64,000 nt of DNA. It comes from Muribaculaceae bacterium. Lineage in GTDB: Bacteria > Bacteroidota > Bacteroidia > Bacteroidales > Muribaculaceae. Shown here one piece after another: positions 42,542-52,385 of this stretch. The DNA lies in assembly GCA_017451225.1 (NCBI GenBank), contig JAFSPZ010000049.1, forward strand, positions 55,226 to 119,225, read 5' to 3'. Position 1 is the stretch's first letter, and each line of letters starts with the position of its first letter. The notes beneath the pieces are model-generated. The model ran no database searches, was not told the origin of the DNA, and saw only the letters and a program-made list of their open reading frames with translations. The translations under genes were made by a program, and so were the position numbers.

Positions 42542-43771
42542 CTAATCACCCAAGAGAATGTTATAAATAATTGTAATATCAACCGAGGTTATGATACCAT
42601 CGCCATCCTGATCGCCATTGACGATATCACTGGAGTCATCATTAAGCAGATAGTTGTAAAGCACTGTCACATCAACACTTGAAACTATACCATCGCCATT
42701 AACATCGCCGGGCACAGATACAAGTGAACTATACTTAAACTCAACGCTATACATTTGGCCGCCGTTGTCATAGCGCAAACGGTCACCCACCGCATCTAAA
42801 TATCCAGTAATGAAGTCAAAATAAAGCACATAGGTTTCGCCATCCTCAAGACCTTCAAGGACATTAAACTGCAGGTTGTCGGCAACCCATTGTCCATCGT
42901 TTACTTTGGTTGCATATAACTGTGACCAGCCATTTGGAGTCGTGCCTTTCTTAACGATAGCATAGTCCATGAAAAGTTCATCGACATCGACATTGACAGT
43001 CGCATCAAAGCGGTTGAGATAGAACTCACTGGCAGGTTCATCAACCACTTGTCGTGGAAAACCTGAAGCAGGAAGCGCAGTGTTAACGACTTCCCCATTG
43101 TAAGTAGCTACAATGCCTACACTAGTAATAGCTGAAGCTTCTACTTGATAGTTTATGGTATACTGGCAACCATAATCCATCTTGTAATTGTTCCACACGT
43201 CATAAACTGATTGTGTATAAACATTTACAACAAACATCTTGTTGGCAGGCAGAGAATTTGGGCTAAGTGTCATTGTGCCTTCACATTTGACGTCCATTTC
43301 ATCCATGTGATGGCCCGCATTGAGAAGACAGCCCGAAGGCAATGTATAATCCTTCTTGAGGTCAAAACTAACTATGTGGAGCTCGTTATAATCGATAAAT
43401 TGGTTTTCAAGGAGTTGCACATCACCTAGATAAAGACGCTTGATGTTGTCCTGAGCTGTCATCGCCTCTCCTGCCATCTGCTGAGTCACGTTCATGAACA
43501 TAGGCTCCCAGTAATTGGGGTCCTCAAGATCGTTTTGTGAGAAGAACGCAGGTTGAGAAGAGTTGATAGGCTCAACAGTTAGTTGAAACTGTGGACCATG
43601 ATCATTTTCCCATTCATAGGTGTTAAGAATAAACCTATAATTACCATCATTATTAACTCCAACAAATTCAATATAATTGTCGGTGATTACAGGTTCCATC
43701 AGTTGAATTGCAGCCATTGCATTTGAAACACTAAAGACCACAAGTAAAATAAGTAAATAAGGTTTCTTCAT
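42542..43771 (-). CDS. Secreted protein with C-terminal dockerin-type repeats
   Basis: The 409-residue protein has a signal peptide (to about residue 20, NAMA), a long beta-rich region of no recognised family, and two Ca2+-binding dockerin-type repeats at about 350-409: GDVNGDGIVSSVDVTVLYNY and GDQDGDGIITSVDITIIYNI. Each keeps the D-x-N/D-x-D-G loop followed by the D-V/I-T helix start. A very similar pair closes the amidase at 52386-54962. No cohesin is seen in the window. It is monocistronic with a -7-like TATCTTTG upstream on its strand (43797-43804). Confidence 0.85.
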   Translation of the reverse strand: MKKPYLLILLVVFSVSNAMAAIQLMEPVITDNYIEFVGVNNDGNYRFILNTYEWENDHGPQFQLTVEPINSSQPAFFSQNDLEDPNYWEPMFMNVTQQMAGEAMTAQDNIKRLYLGDVQLLENQFIDYNELHIVSFDLKKDYTLPSGCLLNAGHHMDEMDVKCEGTMTLSPNSLPANKMFVVNVYTQSVYDVWNNYKMDYGCQYTINYQVEASAITSVGIVATYNGEVVNTALPASGFPRQVVDEPASEFYLNRFDATVNVDVDELFMDYAIVKKGTTPNGWSQLYATKVNDGQWVADNLQFNVLEGLEDGETYVLYFDFITGYLDAVGDRLRYDNGGQMYSVEFKYSSLVSVPGDVNGDGIVSSVDVTVLYNYLLNDDSSDIVNGDQDGDGIITSVDITIIYNILLGD

Positions 43772-43884
43772 AATAGATTAATTTGATTAATAATCACAAA
43801 GATAAATATTTATTTTCTAATCAACGATTATTTGTCTGATTATTTAACAAAAACACCAATATTTGGTAGTATAAATTGTTATTA

Positions 43885-44223
43885 TTATTTTAGCGATGCT
43901 AAAGCATTGTCAAGTTGAATCAACTGCTCACGCACAACCTTAAGGCGCTCAACCACTTCAAACTGCTTGGATATGCCATCACGGTTACGCTTTATCATAG
44001 CCTGCGCTGCATCGAGCTTGAGGCCTTTTTCCTTAACAAGATAATAGATCATTTTGATGGTCTCAATATCCTTAACTGTGTAAACCCTGATGTTCTTAGT
44101 GTTGCGCTTAGGCTTGATAACCGTAAACTCCTTTTCCCAGAACCTAAGGGTTGAAGTGGGAACATTTAAAATTTCGGCTACATCGCCTATTTTATAGAAT
44201 TTCTTGCTTAGCTTGTCGTCCAT
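43885..44223 (-). CDS. MerR-family transcriptional regulator
   Basis: The 112-residue protein carries a MerR helix-turn-helix with wing: KKFYKIGDVAEILNVPTSTL, RFWEKEFTVIKPKRNTKNIR and YTVKDIETIKMIYYLVKEKG, followed by a short coiled-coil dimerisation helix. It lacks a Cys-rich or ligand-binding domain, so the signal is unknown. It is divergent from alaS, with 224 bases between the start codons, a placement seen in other Bacteroidales. A palindrome in that gap (44333-44346) is a possible binding site. Confidence 0.9.
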   Translation of the reverse strand: MDDKLSKKFYKIGDVAEILNVPTSTLRFWEKEFTVIKPKRNTKNIRVYTVKDIETIKMIYYLVKEKGLKLDAAQAMIKRNRDGISKQFEVVERLKVVREQLIQLDNALASLK

Positions 44224-44285
44224 TGATTGATGTATATTTTTATAAATTTGTATATAAATAGTGTTTCTATTACAAGTAAATTTAT

Positions 44286-44293
44286 TACCTTTG
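44286..44293 (+). promoter_or_regulatory. -7 element of alaS
   Basis: TACCTTTG, an exact -7 match, 154 bases before the alaS ATG. A convincing TTTG box is lacking. Confidence 0.5.
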
Positions 44294-44332
44294 CCCGAAA
44301 TTTTGATAAATTAGGCTGTGCCTCTGATAATT

Positions 44333-44400
44333 TAGAACAAGTTCTATTACCAACTGGCTTGCACTAATTTTCGTGCTAAATTACAACGATTTTGTAATTT
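44333..44400 (+). promoter_or_regulatory. alaS leader with palindrome and two hairpins
   Basis: TAGAAC-AA-GTTCTA (44333-44346), GCAC/GTGC around eight bases (44361-44376) and AAATTACAA/TTGTAATTT around five bases (44378-44400) follow each other in the roughly 150-base leader. They may be RNA structures or protein sites; no T-run follows. Confidence 0.4.
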
Positions 44401-44447
44401 ATGCAAGAAAACAATAGGTAAATCAATAAAAACTACATATAATAATT

Positions 44448-47063
44448 ATGTTGACAGCAAAAGAAATCAGAGAATCTTTCAAGAAGTATTTTGAGGAACA
44501 CGATCATCACATTGTTCCGTCGGCTCCCATGGTAATTAAAGACGACCCTACACTCATGTTTACCAATGCCGGCATGAACCAGTTTAAGGACATCATTTTG
44601 GGAAATAAAGAGCCACAATGGCGTCGAGTTGCCGACTCACAGAAGTGCCTTCGTGTGAGCGGTAAGCACAACGATCTTGAGGAAGTGGGACACGACACTT
44701 ACCATCACACCATGTTTGAAATGCTTGGCAACTGGTCGTTTGGTGACTATTTCAAGAAAGAGGCGATTGACTTTTGCTGGGAATATCTAGTAGACGTGCT
44801 TAAGCTGGATCCAAGCATGATGTATGCCACTGTCTTCGAAGGCTCGCCCGACGAAGGACTTGACCGTGACAACGAGGCAGCCAGCTACTGGGAGCAGTAT
44901 CTACCAAAAGACCACATCATCAACGGCAATCGCCACGACAACTTCTGGGAGATGGGCGATACCGGTCCCTGCGGACCTTGCTCCGAGCTTCACATCGACC
45001 TTCGCAGCGATGAGGAGAAAGCCGCTGTTCCAGGTGCAGAGCTAGTCAACAAAGACAATCCTCAAGTTATAGAGATTTGGAACCTTGTGTTCATGCAATA
45101 TAACCGCAAGGCCGACAGCTCATTAGAGCCACTGCCTGCAAAAGTAATTGACACAGGAATGGGCTTTGAGCGCCTTTGTATGGCATTACAAGGCAAGCAA
45201 TCAAACTACGACACCGATGTTTTCCAGCCACTCATCAAGAAGATAGGTGAACTTGCTGGAAAAACCTATGGTAAAGAGCACGATACCGACGTTGCAATGA
45301 GAGTGATTGCCGATCATGTGAGAACTATTGCATTCTCAATAGCCGACGGTCAATTGCCAAGCAACGCCAAAGCTGGATATGTGATTCGTCGCATCTTGCG
45401 CCGCGCCGTTCGCTATGGTTATACTTTCCTTGGCTTCAAGGAAGCATTTATGCACTTGCTGGTCGATACTCTAATTGAATCTATGGGCGAAGCCTATCCC
45501 GAGCTTCCAGCACAAGCCGATCTTATTAAACATGTCATCAAGGAAGAGGAAGACGCGTTCCTTCGCACTCTTGAAACTGGAATGAAGATGATAGACGGTG
45601 TTATAGCCAAGGCAAAAGCTGCTAACCAAACCGAGATTGATGGTGCCGTAGCCTTCACTCTTTATGACACCTACGGCTTCCCTCTCGACCTTACTGAACT
45701 TATCCTCAAGGAGAACAACATGACAGTCAATAAGGAGCAGTTCGACACTGAGATGGCAAAGCAAAAACAGCGTGCACGCAACGCTGCTGCAGTTGAAGCC
45801 AGCGACTGGGTTGAGCTTCAGGAAGGTGTGACCGAGTTTGTGGGTTACGACCTCACCGAATGCGAGACCAAGATACTGCGCTACCGTCATGTTGTTCAAA
45901 AGAAGAACGAATATTACCAAGTGGTACTTGCCACTACCCCATTCTATGCTGAAATGGGTGGTCAAGTGGGCGACAAGGGCTGGCTCATCAATGGCGATGA
46001 GAAGATTGAAGTGATTGACACCAAGCGTGAGAACAACCTGCCAGTTCACATCGTCAAGAAGATGCCAGCCGAGCCAAGTGCCACATTCGTAGCTCGCATC
46101 AACGCTAAAGCCCGTCAAGCTATTGCTTGCAACCACACCGCAACTCACTTGCTGCACTACGCTCTGCGTCAGGTGCTTGGCACTCATGTTGAGCAAAAGG
46201 GCTCGTTTGTCTCTCCCAATTTGCTGCGCTTCGACTTCTCGCACTTTAAGAAAATGACACCCGAAGAGATTCGTGAAGTGGAACATCGCGCCAATGCTCT
46301 CGTGCGTGAAGCCATCATTCGTGAGGAGCATCGTGAAGTGCCAATCGCCGAGGCTCGCGAAATGGGCGCCATGGCACTCTTTGGAGAGAAATATGGCGAC
46401 AAGGTGCGCGTCATCAAGTATGGCGACTCTGTGGAGCTCTGCGGTGGAACACACGTTGCCAACTCGGGCAACATCGGCATGATTAAGATTGTTAGCGAGA
46501 GCTCAATCGCTGCTGGCATTCGACGCATAGAGGCCATAACTGGCGAAAATGTAGAAAATGCTATCGATGTCATTGAAGACACCTTAAAGGGCATCAAGGA
46601 ACTATTCAACAATGCCCCCGACATCATGACTGCCATCAACAAGTCTATTAGCGAGAACGCCGAGCTCCACAAGCAAGTGGATCAATTTATAAAAGATCGC
46701 GTGAAAATGCTCAAAGAGAAACTCTACTCCACTTCAATAATGGTTGGAGATACCGCTGTACTAAAACTTTTCGGCCCTTACGATTCAGAAATTGTCAAGA
46801 GCCTTGCTCTTTCTATCAAGAGCGACAAGCAGCCCAAGGTGGCATTTGTTGCTGCTACGCATCAAAACGACAAGCCTATGCTTACCATCGCCCTGAGCGA
46901 CGACCTCGTGAAAGAAGGAAAGAATGCAGGCATGATTATTCGCGAAGCCGCCAAACTCATACAAGGCGGTGGAGGCGGCCAGCCAGGCTTTGCTCAAGCT
47001 GGCGGCAAGAATGCCGGAGGACTTGATGCCGCCCTTAAGAGTATAATTGAACTACTGGCATAA
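44448..47063 (+). CDS. alaS: Alanyl-tRNA synthetase
   Basis: AlaRS charges tRNA-Ala. The 871-residue protein has the aminoacylation domain at the start ([40 protein letters not shown]), a tRNA-recognition region, the editing domain with zinc motifs H-x3-H in [10 protein letters not shown] and C-x3-H in CGGTH, and a C-terminal C-Ala domain ending in a glycine-rich [14 protein letters not shown]. All standard domains are present. The gene is monocistronic or followed by the DUF5606 gene 102 bases later. Confidence 0.98.
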   Translation: MLTAKEIRESFKKYFEEHDHHIVPSAPMVIKDDPTLMFTNAGMNQFKDIILGNKEPQWRRVADSQKCLRVSGKHNDLEEVGHDTYHHTMFEMLGNWSFGDYFKKEAIDFCWEYLVDVLKLDPSMMYATVFEGSPDEGLDRDNEAASYWEQYLPKDHIINGNRHDNFWEMGDTGPCGPCSELHIDLRSDEEKAAVPGAELVNKDNPQVIEIWNLVFMQYNRKADSSLEPLPAKVIDTGMGFERLCMALQGKQSNYDTDVFQPLIKKIGELAGKTYGKEHDTDVAMRVIADHVRTIAFSIADGQLPSNAKAGYVIRRILRRAVRYGYTFLGFKEAFMHLLVDTLIESMGEAYPELPAQADLIKHVIKEEEDAFLRTLETGMKMIDGVIAKAKAANQTEIDGAVAFTLYDTYGFPLDLTELILKENNMTVNKEQFDTEMAKQKQRARNAAAVEASDWVELQEGVTEFVGYDLTECETKILRYRHVVQKKNEYYQVVLATTPFYAEMGGQVGDKGWLINGDEKIEVIDTKRENNLPVHIVKKMPAEPSATFVARINAKARQAIACNHTATHLLHYALRQVLGTHVEQKGSFVSPNLLRFDFSHFKKMTPEEIREVEHRANALVREAIIREEHREVPIAEAREMGAMALFGEKYGDKVRVIKYGDSVELCGGTHVANSGNIGMIKIVSESSIAAGIRRIEAITGENVENAIDVIEDTLKGIKELFNNAPDIMTAINKSISENAELHKQVDQFIKDRVKMLKEKLYSTSIMVGDTAVLKLFGPYDSEIVKSLALSIKSDKQPKVAFVAATHQNDKPMLTIALSDDLVKEGKNAGMIIREAAKLIQGGGGGQPGFAQAGGKNAGGLDAALKSIIELLA

Positions 47064-47165
47064 CCATTGCCTTGATAAAAGGGGAACAAGAGATAAAGAA
47101 GACATTGTCAATTTATACACTTTTATAACTATAGATATTATTAAATTTAAATTAAATAAGAAATT

Positions 47166-47597
47166 ATGTTGAAAGATATTTTAGCAATCTCGGGACGTCC
47201 CGGATTATACCGTCTTGTTAAATACGGTAAAAACATCATTATTGTAGAAAACATCACAGATAAAAAACGCAGCACAGCTCATTCTCGTGACAAGGTCATC
47301 TCGCTGAGCGACATTTCCATGTACACCGACAGTGATGACAAGCCACTCGGAGAAGTGCTCGAGGCAATAAAGACAAAATATGATGGCAAGCCTTTAAACA
47401 CTGCCGACTATAAAGAGCCTGCCGCACTTCAAGATTTCTTCAAGGGAGTAGTTCCCAACTTTGACGTAGACCGAGTTTACAATACCGATATCAAGAAACT
47501 GATAAACTGGTATAACATCCTCATCAACAGCGGCATGACCGACTTCTTGCCAAAAGAAGAGAAAGAGGAAGAAAAAAAGGAAACCGAAGAAAAGTAA
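47166..47597 (+). CDS. DUF5606-family protein
   Basis: The 143-residue cytosolic protein starts MLKDILAISGRPGLYRLVKY and has a small beta-rich N-domain (about 1-55), then a helical part (about 60-125; DFFKGVVPNFDVDRVYNTDI) and a Lys/Glu tail. It fits the Bacteroidota-specific DUF5606 family, whose role is unknown; the N-domain with GRPGLYRLV-x10-VEN looks like an SH3-like barrel (inference). It sits between alaS and an NlpC/P60 gene and ends before a hairpin terminator. Confidence 0.82.
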   Translation: MLKDILAISGRPGLYRLVKYGKNIIIVENITDKKRSTAHSRDKVISLSDISMYTDSDDKPLGEVLEAIKTKYDGKPLNTADYKEPAALQDFFKGVVPNFDVDRVYNTDIKKLINWYNILINSGMTDFLPKEEKEEEKKETEEK

Positions 47598-47625
47598 AAC
47601 AACTAGTTAAACAATAACTTGATTC

Positions 47626-47662
47626 ATTGCGCTAAAGGCCAAGCGCTTTTAGCGCAATTTTC
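47626..47662 (+). terminator. Terminator after the DUF5606 gene
   Basis: ATTGCGCTAAA and TTTAGCGCAAT form a perfect 11-base stem around 11 bases, followed by TTTTC. It stops only about 10 bases before the next ATG. Confidence 0.7.
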
Positions 47663-47667
47663 TTAAA

Positions 47668-48363
47668 ATGACTTTTTCGTTCTCGTCACATAAAAAACTG
47701 ATTTATGTAATGCTCTTCATTTTGAGCGTTACCAATGTGTCATGCGGTGTCTTGAAACGAAGCGAAGTGGTCGAAACACCCATCGAGTCTAACACCAATA
47801 ACACTAAAACAAACAAAAGGACTCCTGGAGCGGTGTGGCGCAACAGTGGCAACCACAACAGGGGATGGGCAAGAACCTATCCTTCCAATAGTGGATACAC
47901 CGATGAGAAAGACTTTGATGAGAAGAAAACTCCTGCCACCGACGATGAATGGAAAAAACTAGACATAAAATTAGGGAAGAACGACAATAAAGCTCTCTAT
48001 AAAGAGATTAAAAGCTGGTTGGGAACGCCCTATGCCGGTGGTGGCCATCAAAAACAAGTTGGCACCGACTGCTCGGGATTTGTCATGGAACTCTATTTAA
48101 ATGTATACAACATGAGGATTGAGCGGCGTGGCAGCCTCATGTATTACAACAATTGCGAGCCCATAAGCAAAGACGCTCTCAGGGAAGGCGACTTGGTGTT
48201 CTTCCACGACGGAAGCGGCTCAAGAATCTCACATGTGGGCATTTATCTCAGGGACAACAAGTTTGCTCACGCATCCTCTTCACGAGGCGTAGTAATTGAT
48301 GACCTTAACGCAAAATACTACGTCAATCATTTCTACGCAGCAGGCCGAGTAAAAAGGCAGTGA
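47668..48363 (+). CDS. NlpC/P60 (C40) peptidoglycan endopeptidase lipoprotein
   Basis: The 231-residue protein has a signal peptide with lipobox ending at TNVSC (about Cys26), a low-complexity Asn/Thr linker, and a C-terminal NlpC/P60 domain (about 110-230). Catalytic Cys is in GTDCSGFVMELY, His in ISHVGIYL, with the third polar residue in the FAHASSS segment. Such enzymes cut the D-Glu-diaminopimelate bond in peptide stems. The presence of a terminator right upstream suggests its own promoter within or before that hairpin, not identified. Confidence 0.92.
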   Translation: MTFSFSSHKKLIYVMLFILSVTNVSCGVLKRSEVVETPIESNTNNTKTNKRTPGAVWRNSGNHNRGWARTYPSNSGYTDEKDFDEKKTPATDDEWKKLDIKLGKNDNKALYKEIKSWLGTPYAGGGHQKQVGTDCSGFVMELYLNVYNMRIERRGSLMYYNNCEPISKDALREGDLVFFHDGSGSRISHVGIYLRDNKFAHASSSRGVVIDDLNAKYYVNHFYAAGRVKRQ

Positions 48364-48373
48364 CATCGACCCG

Positions 48374-50482
48374 CTATTTCTCCATCTTAACGAAAGCCCC
48401 TTTAGTTTTTATATTGTAATGTGGAATCCTATGGTCTTCACATTCTTTTTCAAGTGCCTTATTGTCCTCAGCGTATAATCCGCCCGATAGAATTATTTTG
48501 TCACAATCAACAAGAGATTTAAGTGTAGCGACATCACAATGGAATCCCTTGGTCACAATAGCACAATCAAATTTCACCGTCTCATCGCTGTCGCGTGGAG
48601 CATAATGTTTCCATCGCCCCTTTCCTGCAGCAATCATCCCAAGTCCATAAAGTTTGGCGCAAGGATGCTCAACAATGCCGTCGGGGAGCTCCATCCTGGC
48701 AGAGTCCACTAGCGAAATGGTGTCAATGCGATGGTGTGCAAGAAATGCCCTGTGCCGACGCTCGAAAGCCTTCAAGTCAAAGTCGGTTTCCACATCTGGC
48801 ACCCACAACATTGCATTGTGACCACAAAAATATAGAACTGGAGTAGAATTATAGGAGTTAAAGATAACCAAACCTTTGCGAGGCGTGTTCAAATCAACAA
48901 TGACACCGTGTACCATTCCAGCAATCACAACCATGCCGGCAGCAAGCAAATAACTCATCCTCTTCCTGCAAATCCAAAGCGCTGCAAGCATTAAAACAAT
49001 ATAATAGACCACGACAGCAACCCATGTAACATACACATCGTCCTGAGAAAGTGGCAACGAAGCAAACCAGCCAATGCTTCCATTCATTGCAGCACACATG
49101 GCATCCAGTGCCTTGTCAATCAAGAGCACATCCACCCCTGCCGACAAAAAGAGAATCGCCAATGCTCCCAAGAGCATAAAAGCAGGGAGCAAGGGCAGTA
49201 TGACCACATTGGATAATGCCGACGACAACGAGACGGTGTTGAAATAGTAGGCCGTCAAAATTATAGTCGAGAACGTTGCCACCACCGAGGTGAGAAGTGT
49301 TGTGTAAAGATATCTCAACAACTTGTTCTCGGGATACCTGACATTGAATCGACTATAAAAAATCATTAATGCGGCAACAGTGATGAAACTCAGCTGAAAA
49401 CCAACACCCCACAACGACGATGGCGAGAAGACAAGAATTGCGAGAGCAGCCAAGAACAGTGAATTGAGCGGCGTTGACTTGCGGTAGAAAATCATTGACA
49501 TGAAAACAAACGAAATCATCGCTGTGGCCCTTACCACCGACGGCGAGAGTCCTGTAACGACGTCATAGGCAACAAGCATCAAGATTGTAATAATGAGCCG
49601 CAGCTTTCTTGCTCTAAGATAATCCAACGGAAACAGGAGAAACCAAATCATGAAAGTGATTATCGCCACATGAAGTCCACTTAACGCCAACACATGCGAC
49701 AGGCCAGCCCGAGAAAAGAGTTCGCGTGTCTCACGACTCATGTAATCACCGTTTCCAAGCAACATGGCAATGAGTTGGCTTTGAGTGTCGGGCGACATCC
49801 TTGAGCCCGTTATTTTGTGCTGCAAGTCCTGTCGCAAGCCATAAGCTCTGGTCATCAAAGTTGCCGACTCACCCACCTTCTTCACATTCTTGACGTCGGT
49901 GTGCTGGCTGTATCTAACACCCTTGCGAAGCAAATGCTTGGCATAGTCCATCTCATCGGGATTTCCCAGGTTGGAAATCTCCTCAAGCTCAAGAGTGAAT
50001 TCCAGCAGATCGCCCGCTTTCAAGTCATAGTTGCACCCCCTGGTCGACAACATGATTTGCGTGTCATGGAACTTCACAGGAGTTTTAACGTCGTCGGGAT
50101 TAAGCATGTCAAGCAGCATGCTCATGCTTTTCTCGCTGCACTCAACGCTTTCGATGCGGCCTGTAGCGACATTTCCATTCACATCGTTTACATCCACTGC
50201 CGGCGGGGCGGCAACCCACGCCGCCATCCATCCCACTGCCGCCATGGCAACCCATAGTGGCACAATGTGGCATTTACGCCGAGCGTGACTCGCCAGCGGG
50301 CTGTTGTTCTTGACCCTTAAAATGATTAAGGCCAGCAACGCCACTGCAACCATCGCCACTGGCAACCAGCAGCCGGGCAACAGTTCATGCAACAGGATTC
50401 CTGCCATCAGGGGCAGCAGCAACCGCAACGCAGGCAGGCGGGCCATGATGCTCGAAGCGTCCATTTCCACGTCATCAAGCAT
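48374..50482 (-). CDS. ComEC/Rec2-family DNA-uptake channel protein
   Basis: ComEC forms the inner-membrane channel for single-stranded DNA in natural transformation. The protein has about 702 residues and many membrane helices: two near the start (ALRLLLPLMAGILLHELLPG), the soluble DUF4131-like segment, and the competence domain (about 220-500) with SHVLALSGLHVAIITF. The C-terminal part is short and lacks the H-x-H-x-D metallo-beta-lactamase motif found in longer ComEC proteins. The start at 50482 is chosen because a frame from 50542 would overlap aroE and begin with an unlikely Cys-rich stretch; 50464 (MDASSIMARL) is also possible. It lies 4 bases after aroE. Confidence 0.88.
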   Translation of the reverse strand: MLDDVEMDASSIMARLPALRLLLPLMAGILLHELLPGCWLPVAMVAVALLALIILRVKNNSPLASHARRKCHIVPLWVAMAAVGWMAAWVAAPPAVDVNDVNGNVATGRIESVECSEKSMSMLLDMLNPDDVKTPVKFHDTQIMLSTRGCNYDLKAGDLLEFTLELEEISNLGNPDEMDYAKHLLRKGVRYSQHTDVKNVKKVGESATLMTRAYGLRQDLQHKITGSRMSPDTQSQLIAMLLGNGDYMSRETRELFSRAGLSHVLALSGLHVAIITFMIWFLLFPLDYLRARKLRLIITILMLVAYDVVTGLSPSVVRATAMISFVFMSMIFYRKSTPLNSLFLAALAILVFSPSSLWGVGFQLSFITVAALMIFYSRFNVRYPENKLLRYLYTTLLTSVVATFSTIILTAYYFNTVSLSSALSNVVILPLLPAFMLLGALAILFLSAGVDVLLIDKALDAMCAAMNGSIGWFASLPLSQDDVYVTWVAVVVYYIVLMLAALWICRKRMSYLLAAGMVVIAGMVHGVIVDLNTPRKGLVIFNSYNSTPVLYFCGHNAMLWVPDVETDFDLKAFERRHRAFLAHHRIDTISLVDSARMELPDGIVEHPCAKLYGLGMIAAGKGRWKHYAPRDSDETVKFDCAIVTKGFHCDVATLKSLVDCDKIILSGGLYAEDNKALEKECEDHRIPHYNIKTKGAFVKMEK

Positions 50483-50486
50483 TAAA

Positions 50487-51248
50487 TTACTGTTCGGTCC
50501 AGATTCTGTACGATTCAAAAGCCTGCAGCAGCAGCATCTCAAGCCCGTTCTTCACTTGAGCACCTTGCACGTGGGCCTTTTTCATGAACAATGTCTCGCT
50601 TGGGTTATAGACCAGGTCGTAACACAGGTGGGAGGGCGTGATGAACCTGTAGGGCAGGTCGGGACAAGCATCAACTCGGGGATATGTGCCCAGGGGCGTT
50701 GTGTTGACGATTATCTTGTGGTCAACAATCATCTGCCTGGTCAGCTCCTCATAGGTTATTGTAGAGGCCGATTTCTTTCTCGACACGACATCCGCTTCAA
50801 TGCCAAGCAGCTCCAGCGCCCTTATCACGGCTTTGCTCGCTCCTCCTGTGCCTAGCACAAGGGCTTGGGTCATGGCTGGCGTGAGCAGCGGCTCCAGCGA
50901 GTTCTTGAAACCCGTCATGTCGGTGTTATACCCCGTCAGGCGCATCTCGCCTGCTTTCGCCCCCCGGGCAATCTTTATCACGTTCACTGCCCCTACGCTT
51001 TGAGCGCTTTCATCAAGTTCATCCATCAGGGGCAGCACCTTTTCCTTGAAAGGAGCCGTCACGTTCAGCCCCGACAGGTTGGGATACTCGCCAAAGACAC
51101 TCATCAGCGAGTCAACGTCATCAAGCTCAAAGTTAATGTACATGGCATCAATCTCCTCGGCTACGAACTTCTGGTTGAAGAAGTCCATCGAGAAGGAATG
51201 CTGCAGCGAGCCGCCTATTAAACCATATACCTTGCTTTCTCCCGTCAC
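50487..51248 (-). CDS. aroE: Shikimate dehydrogenase
   Basis: AroE reduces 3-dehydroshikimate to shikimate with NADPH. The protein has about 253 residues with YGLIGGSLQHSFSMDFFNQKF, the shikimate-binding NVTAPFKEKVLPLMD (catalytic Lys in PFKE), GYNTDMTGF, and the nucleotide-binding VLGTGGASKAVIRAL. The frame is open to a TTG at 51299, but an exact promoter (51275-51305, minus) places that codon upstream of transcription. No ATG fits, so the GTG at 51248 (VTGESKVYGLIG) is the best start. ComEC follows after 4 bases. Confidence 0.92.
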   Translation of the reverse strand: MTGESKVYGLIGGSLQHSFSMDFFNQKFVAEEIDAMYINFELDDVDSLMSVFGEYPNLSGLNVTAPFKEKVLPLMDELDESAQSVGAVNVIKIARGAKAGEMRLTGYNTDMTGFKNSLEPLLTPAMTQALVLGTGGASKAVIRALELLGIEADVVSRKKSASTITYEELTRQMIVDHKIIVNTTPLGTYPRVDACPDLPYRFITPSHLCYDLVYNPSETLFMKKAHVQGAQVKNGLEMLLLQAFESYRIWTEQ

Positions 51249-51274
51249 GACTTTCTTTACATTGCTTGACTTTG

Positions 51275-51305
51275 CAAAATTAATCAAAAACCATAGCAAA
51301 ACAAA
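51275..51305 (-). promoter_or_regulatory. aroE promoter (decides the start codon)
   Basis: Minus strand TTTG (51302-51305), 19 bases, TAATTTTG (51275-51282): an exact match. Transcription would begin near 51270, downstream of the TTG at 51299. Confidence 0.8.
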
Positions 51306-51394
51306 AAAAAATCAACTTTTTTACCGCAAAAATACTCTTTTCTAAAAAAATGCCACCATAACGAATAGATTTCTAATAAAATGCAATATATTTG

Positions 51395-51425
51395 TTTGTT
51401 TATTAAGTTTCTGTTATTAATTTTG
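51395..51425 (+). promoter_or_regulatory. Promoter of the propeller-protein/amidase pair
   Basis: TTTG (51395-51398), 19 bases, TAATTTTG (51418-51425): an exact match, 44 bases before the ATG. Confidence 0.82.
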
Positions 51426-51469
51426 CATAAAAGATTATAATAATAAAACAAACAAATAATCATAACATT

Positions 51470-52375
51470 ATGAGAAACAACATCTTTCTAATTTGTCTAT
51501 TCATTGCTGTAACAGCACAAGCGCAGATGCTGAATGTGCAGTCGATTGACAAGGTCACGACTCCAAGCACCGAAATGGCCAAGCAGGTTGCAGCGATAAG
51601 CCCTAAAGGTGACTACTTATTACTGTGCTCGCAGTCACAGGAGGGTCTTATGAAACTCGACCTGGCAACAGGCGAGAACTTTGTGCTCACAACAGCGCGT
51701 GGTGCAGGTTTTAACACCAAGATTGGCAATGACGGCCGAGACGTGGTATTTCAAGAGGTGACAATCGGTCAAGACCGCCTGCTCATGCGAGGTGTAAAGA
51801 CTATTGACTTGCGCACAAGCAAAGTCAGGTCAATTATCGCTCCCACCCGCGAGCTACATGGTTTTGACATCCCTGATGGTATTATCACTGCAGTTGTTGA
51901 AAACAAAGTGAAAACTCTAGACATTGATCCCAGAGTAATATCGCGACCCGTCGTGAGCAACTGCAATCTTAAACTCATGCTCACCATCAACGGAGAAACT
52001 CAATATTTCACGCCCAATGGTGACCAGTTCAACTATATTTGGCCATCAATCTCACCCAACGGCACTCGTGTGCTCTACTATGTGAGCGAGCTTGGTTGCT
52101 TCACTTGCAACATCGATGGAAGCGACATGGTTAAGCTGGGCGAGCTACGTGCTCCTCAATGGCTTGATGACACCACGGTGGTGGGAATGCGCGACCTTGA
52201 CGACGGTATCACCATCACTTCTTCTTCAATCGTGGCAAAGAACATCGATGGCACTGAACAAATCCTCACTGGTGACGACGTGACAGCAATCTTCCCTCAA
52301 GTAGCCAGCAAAGCAGGCAAAATCGCCTTCTCGACCCTTCAAGGCGACATATACATTATTAACTACACAAAATAG
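51470..52375 (+). CDS. Secreted PD40/TolB-like beta-propeller protein
   Basis: The 301-residue protein has a signal peptide (to about residue 19, AQAQ) and repeats of WD40-like beta-propeller type: VAAISPKGDYLLLCSQS, WPSISPNGTRVLYYVSELG, FPQVASKAGKIAFSTLQGD. No catalytic residues are apparent. It lies 10 bases before a peptidoglycan amidase, so both are probably co-expressed and act in the envelope. A scaffold or wall-binding role is inference. Confidence 0.75.
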   Translation: MRNNIFLICLFIAVTAQAQMLNVQSIDKVTTPSTEMAKQVAAISPKGDYLLLCSQSQEGLMKLDLATGENFVLTTARGAGFNTKIGNDGRDVVFQEVTIGQDRLLMRGVKTIDLRTSKVRSIIAPTRELHGFDIPDGIITAVVENKVKTLDIDPRVISRPVVSNCNLKLMLTINGETQYFTPNGDQFNYIWPSISPNGTRVLYYVSELGCFTCNIDGSDMVKLGELRAPQWLDDTTVVGMRDLDDGITITSSSIVAKNIDGTEQILTGDDVTAIFPQVASKAGKIAFSTLQGDIYIINYTK

Positions 52376-52385
52376 ACCCGGAGCC

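Noticed and set aside
45471-46454. A 327-codon open frame opposite alaS
   Set aside because: It lies fully inside alaS, is Cys/His/Leu-rich in the way of antisense frames, and shows no recognisable motif.
50483-50542. ComEC start at 50542 (MRCCCCRLLNR)
   Set aside because: It would overlap the aroE coding end and adds a Cys-rich, non-signal stretch. The ATG at 50482 follows aroE by 4 bases.
51249-51299. aroE start at TTG 51299
   Set aside because: The codon lies between the -33 and -7 boxes of an exact promoter, so it would not be transcribed. GTG 51248 fits the usual AroE N-terminus.
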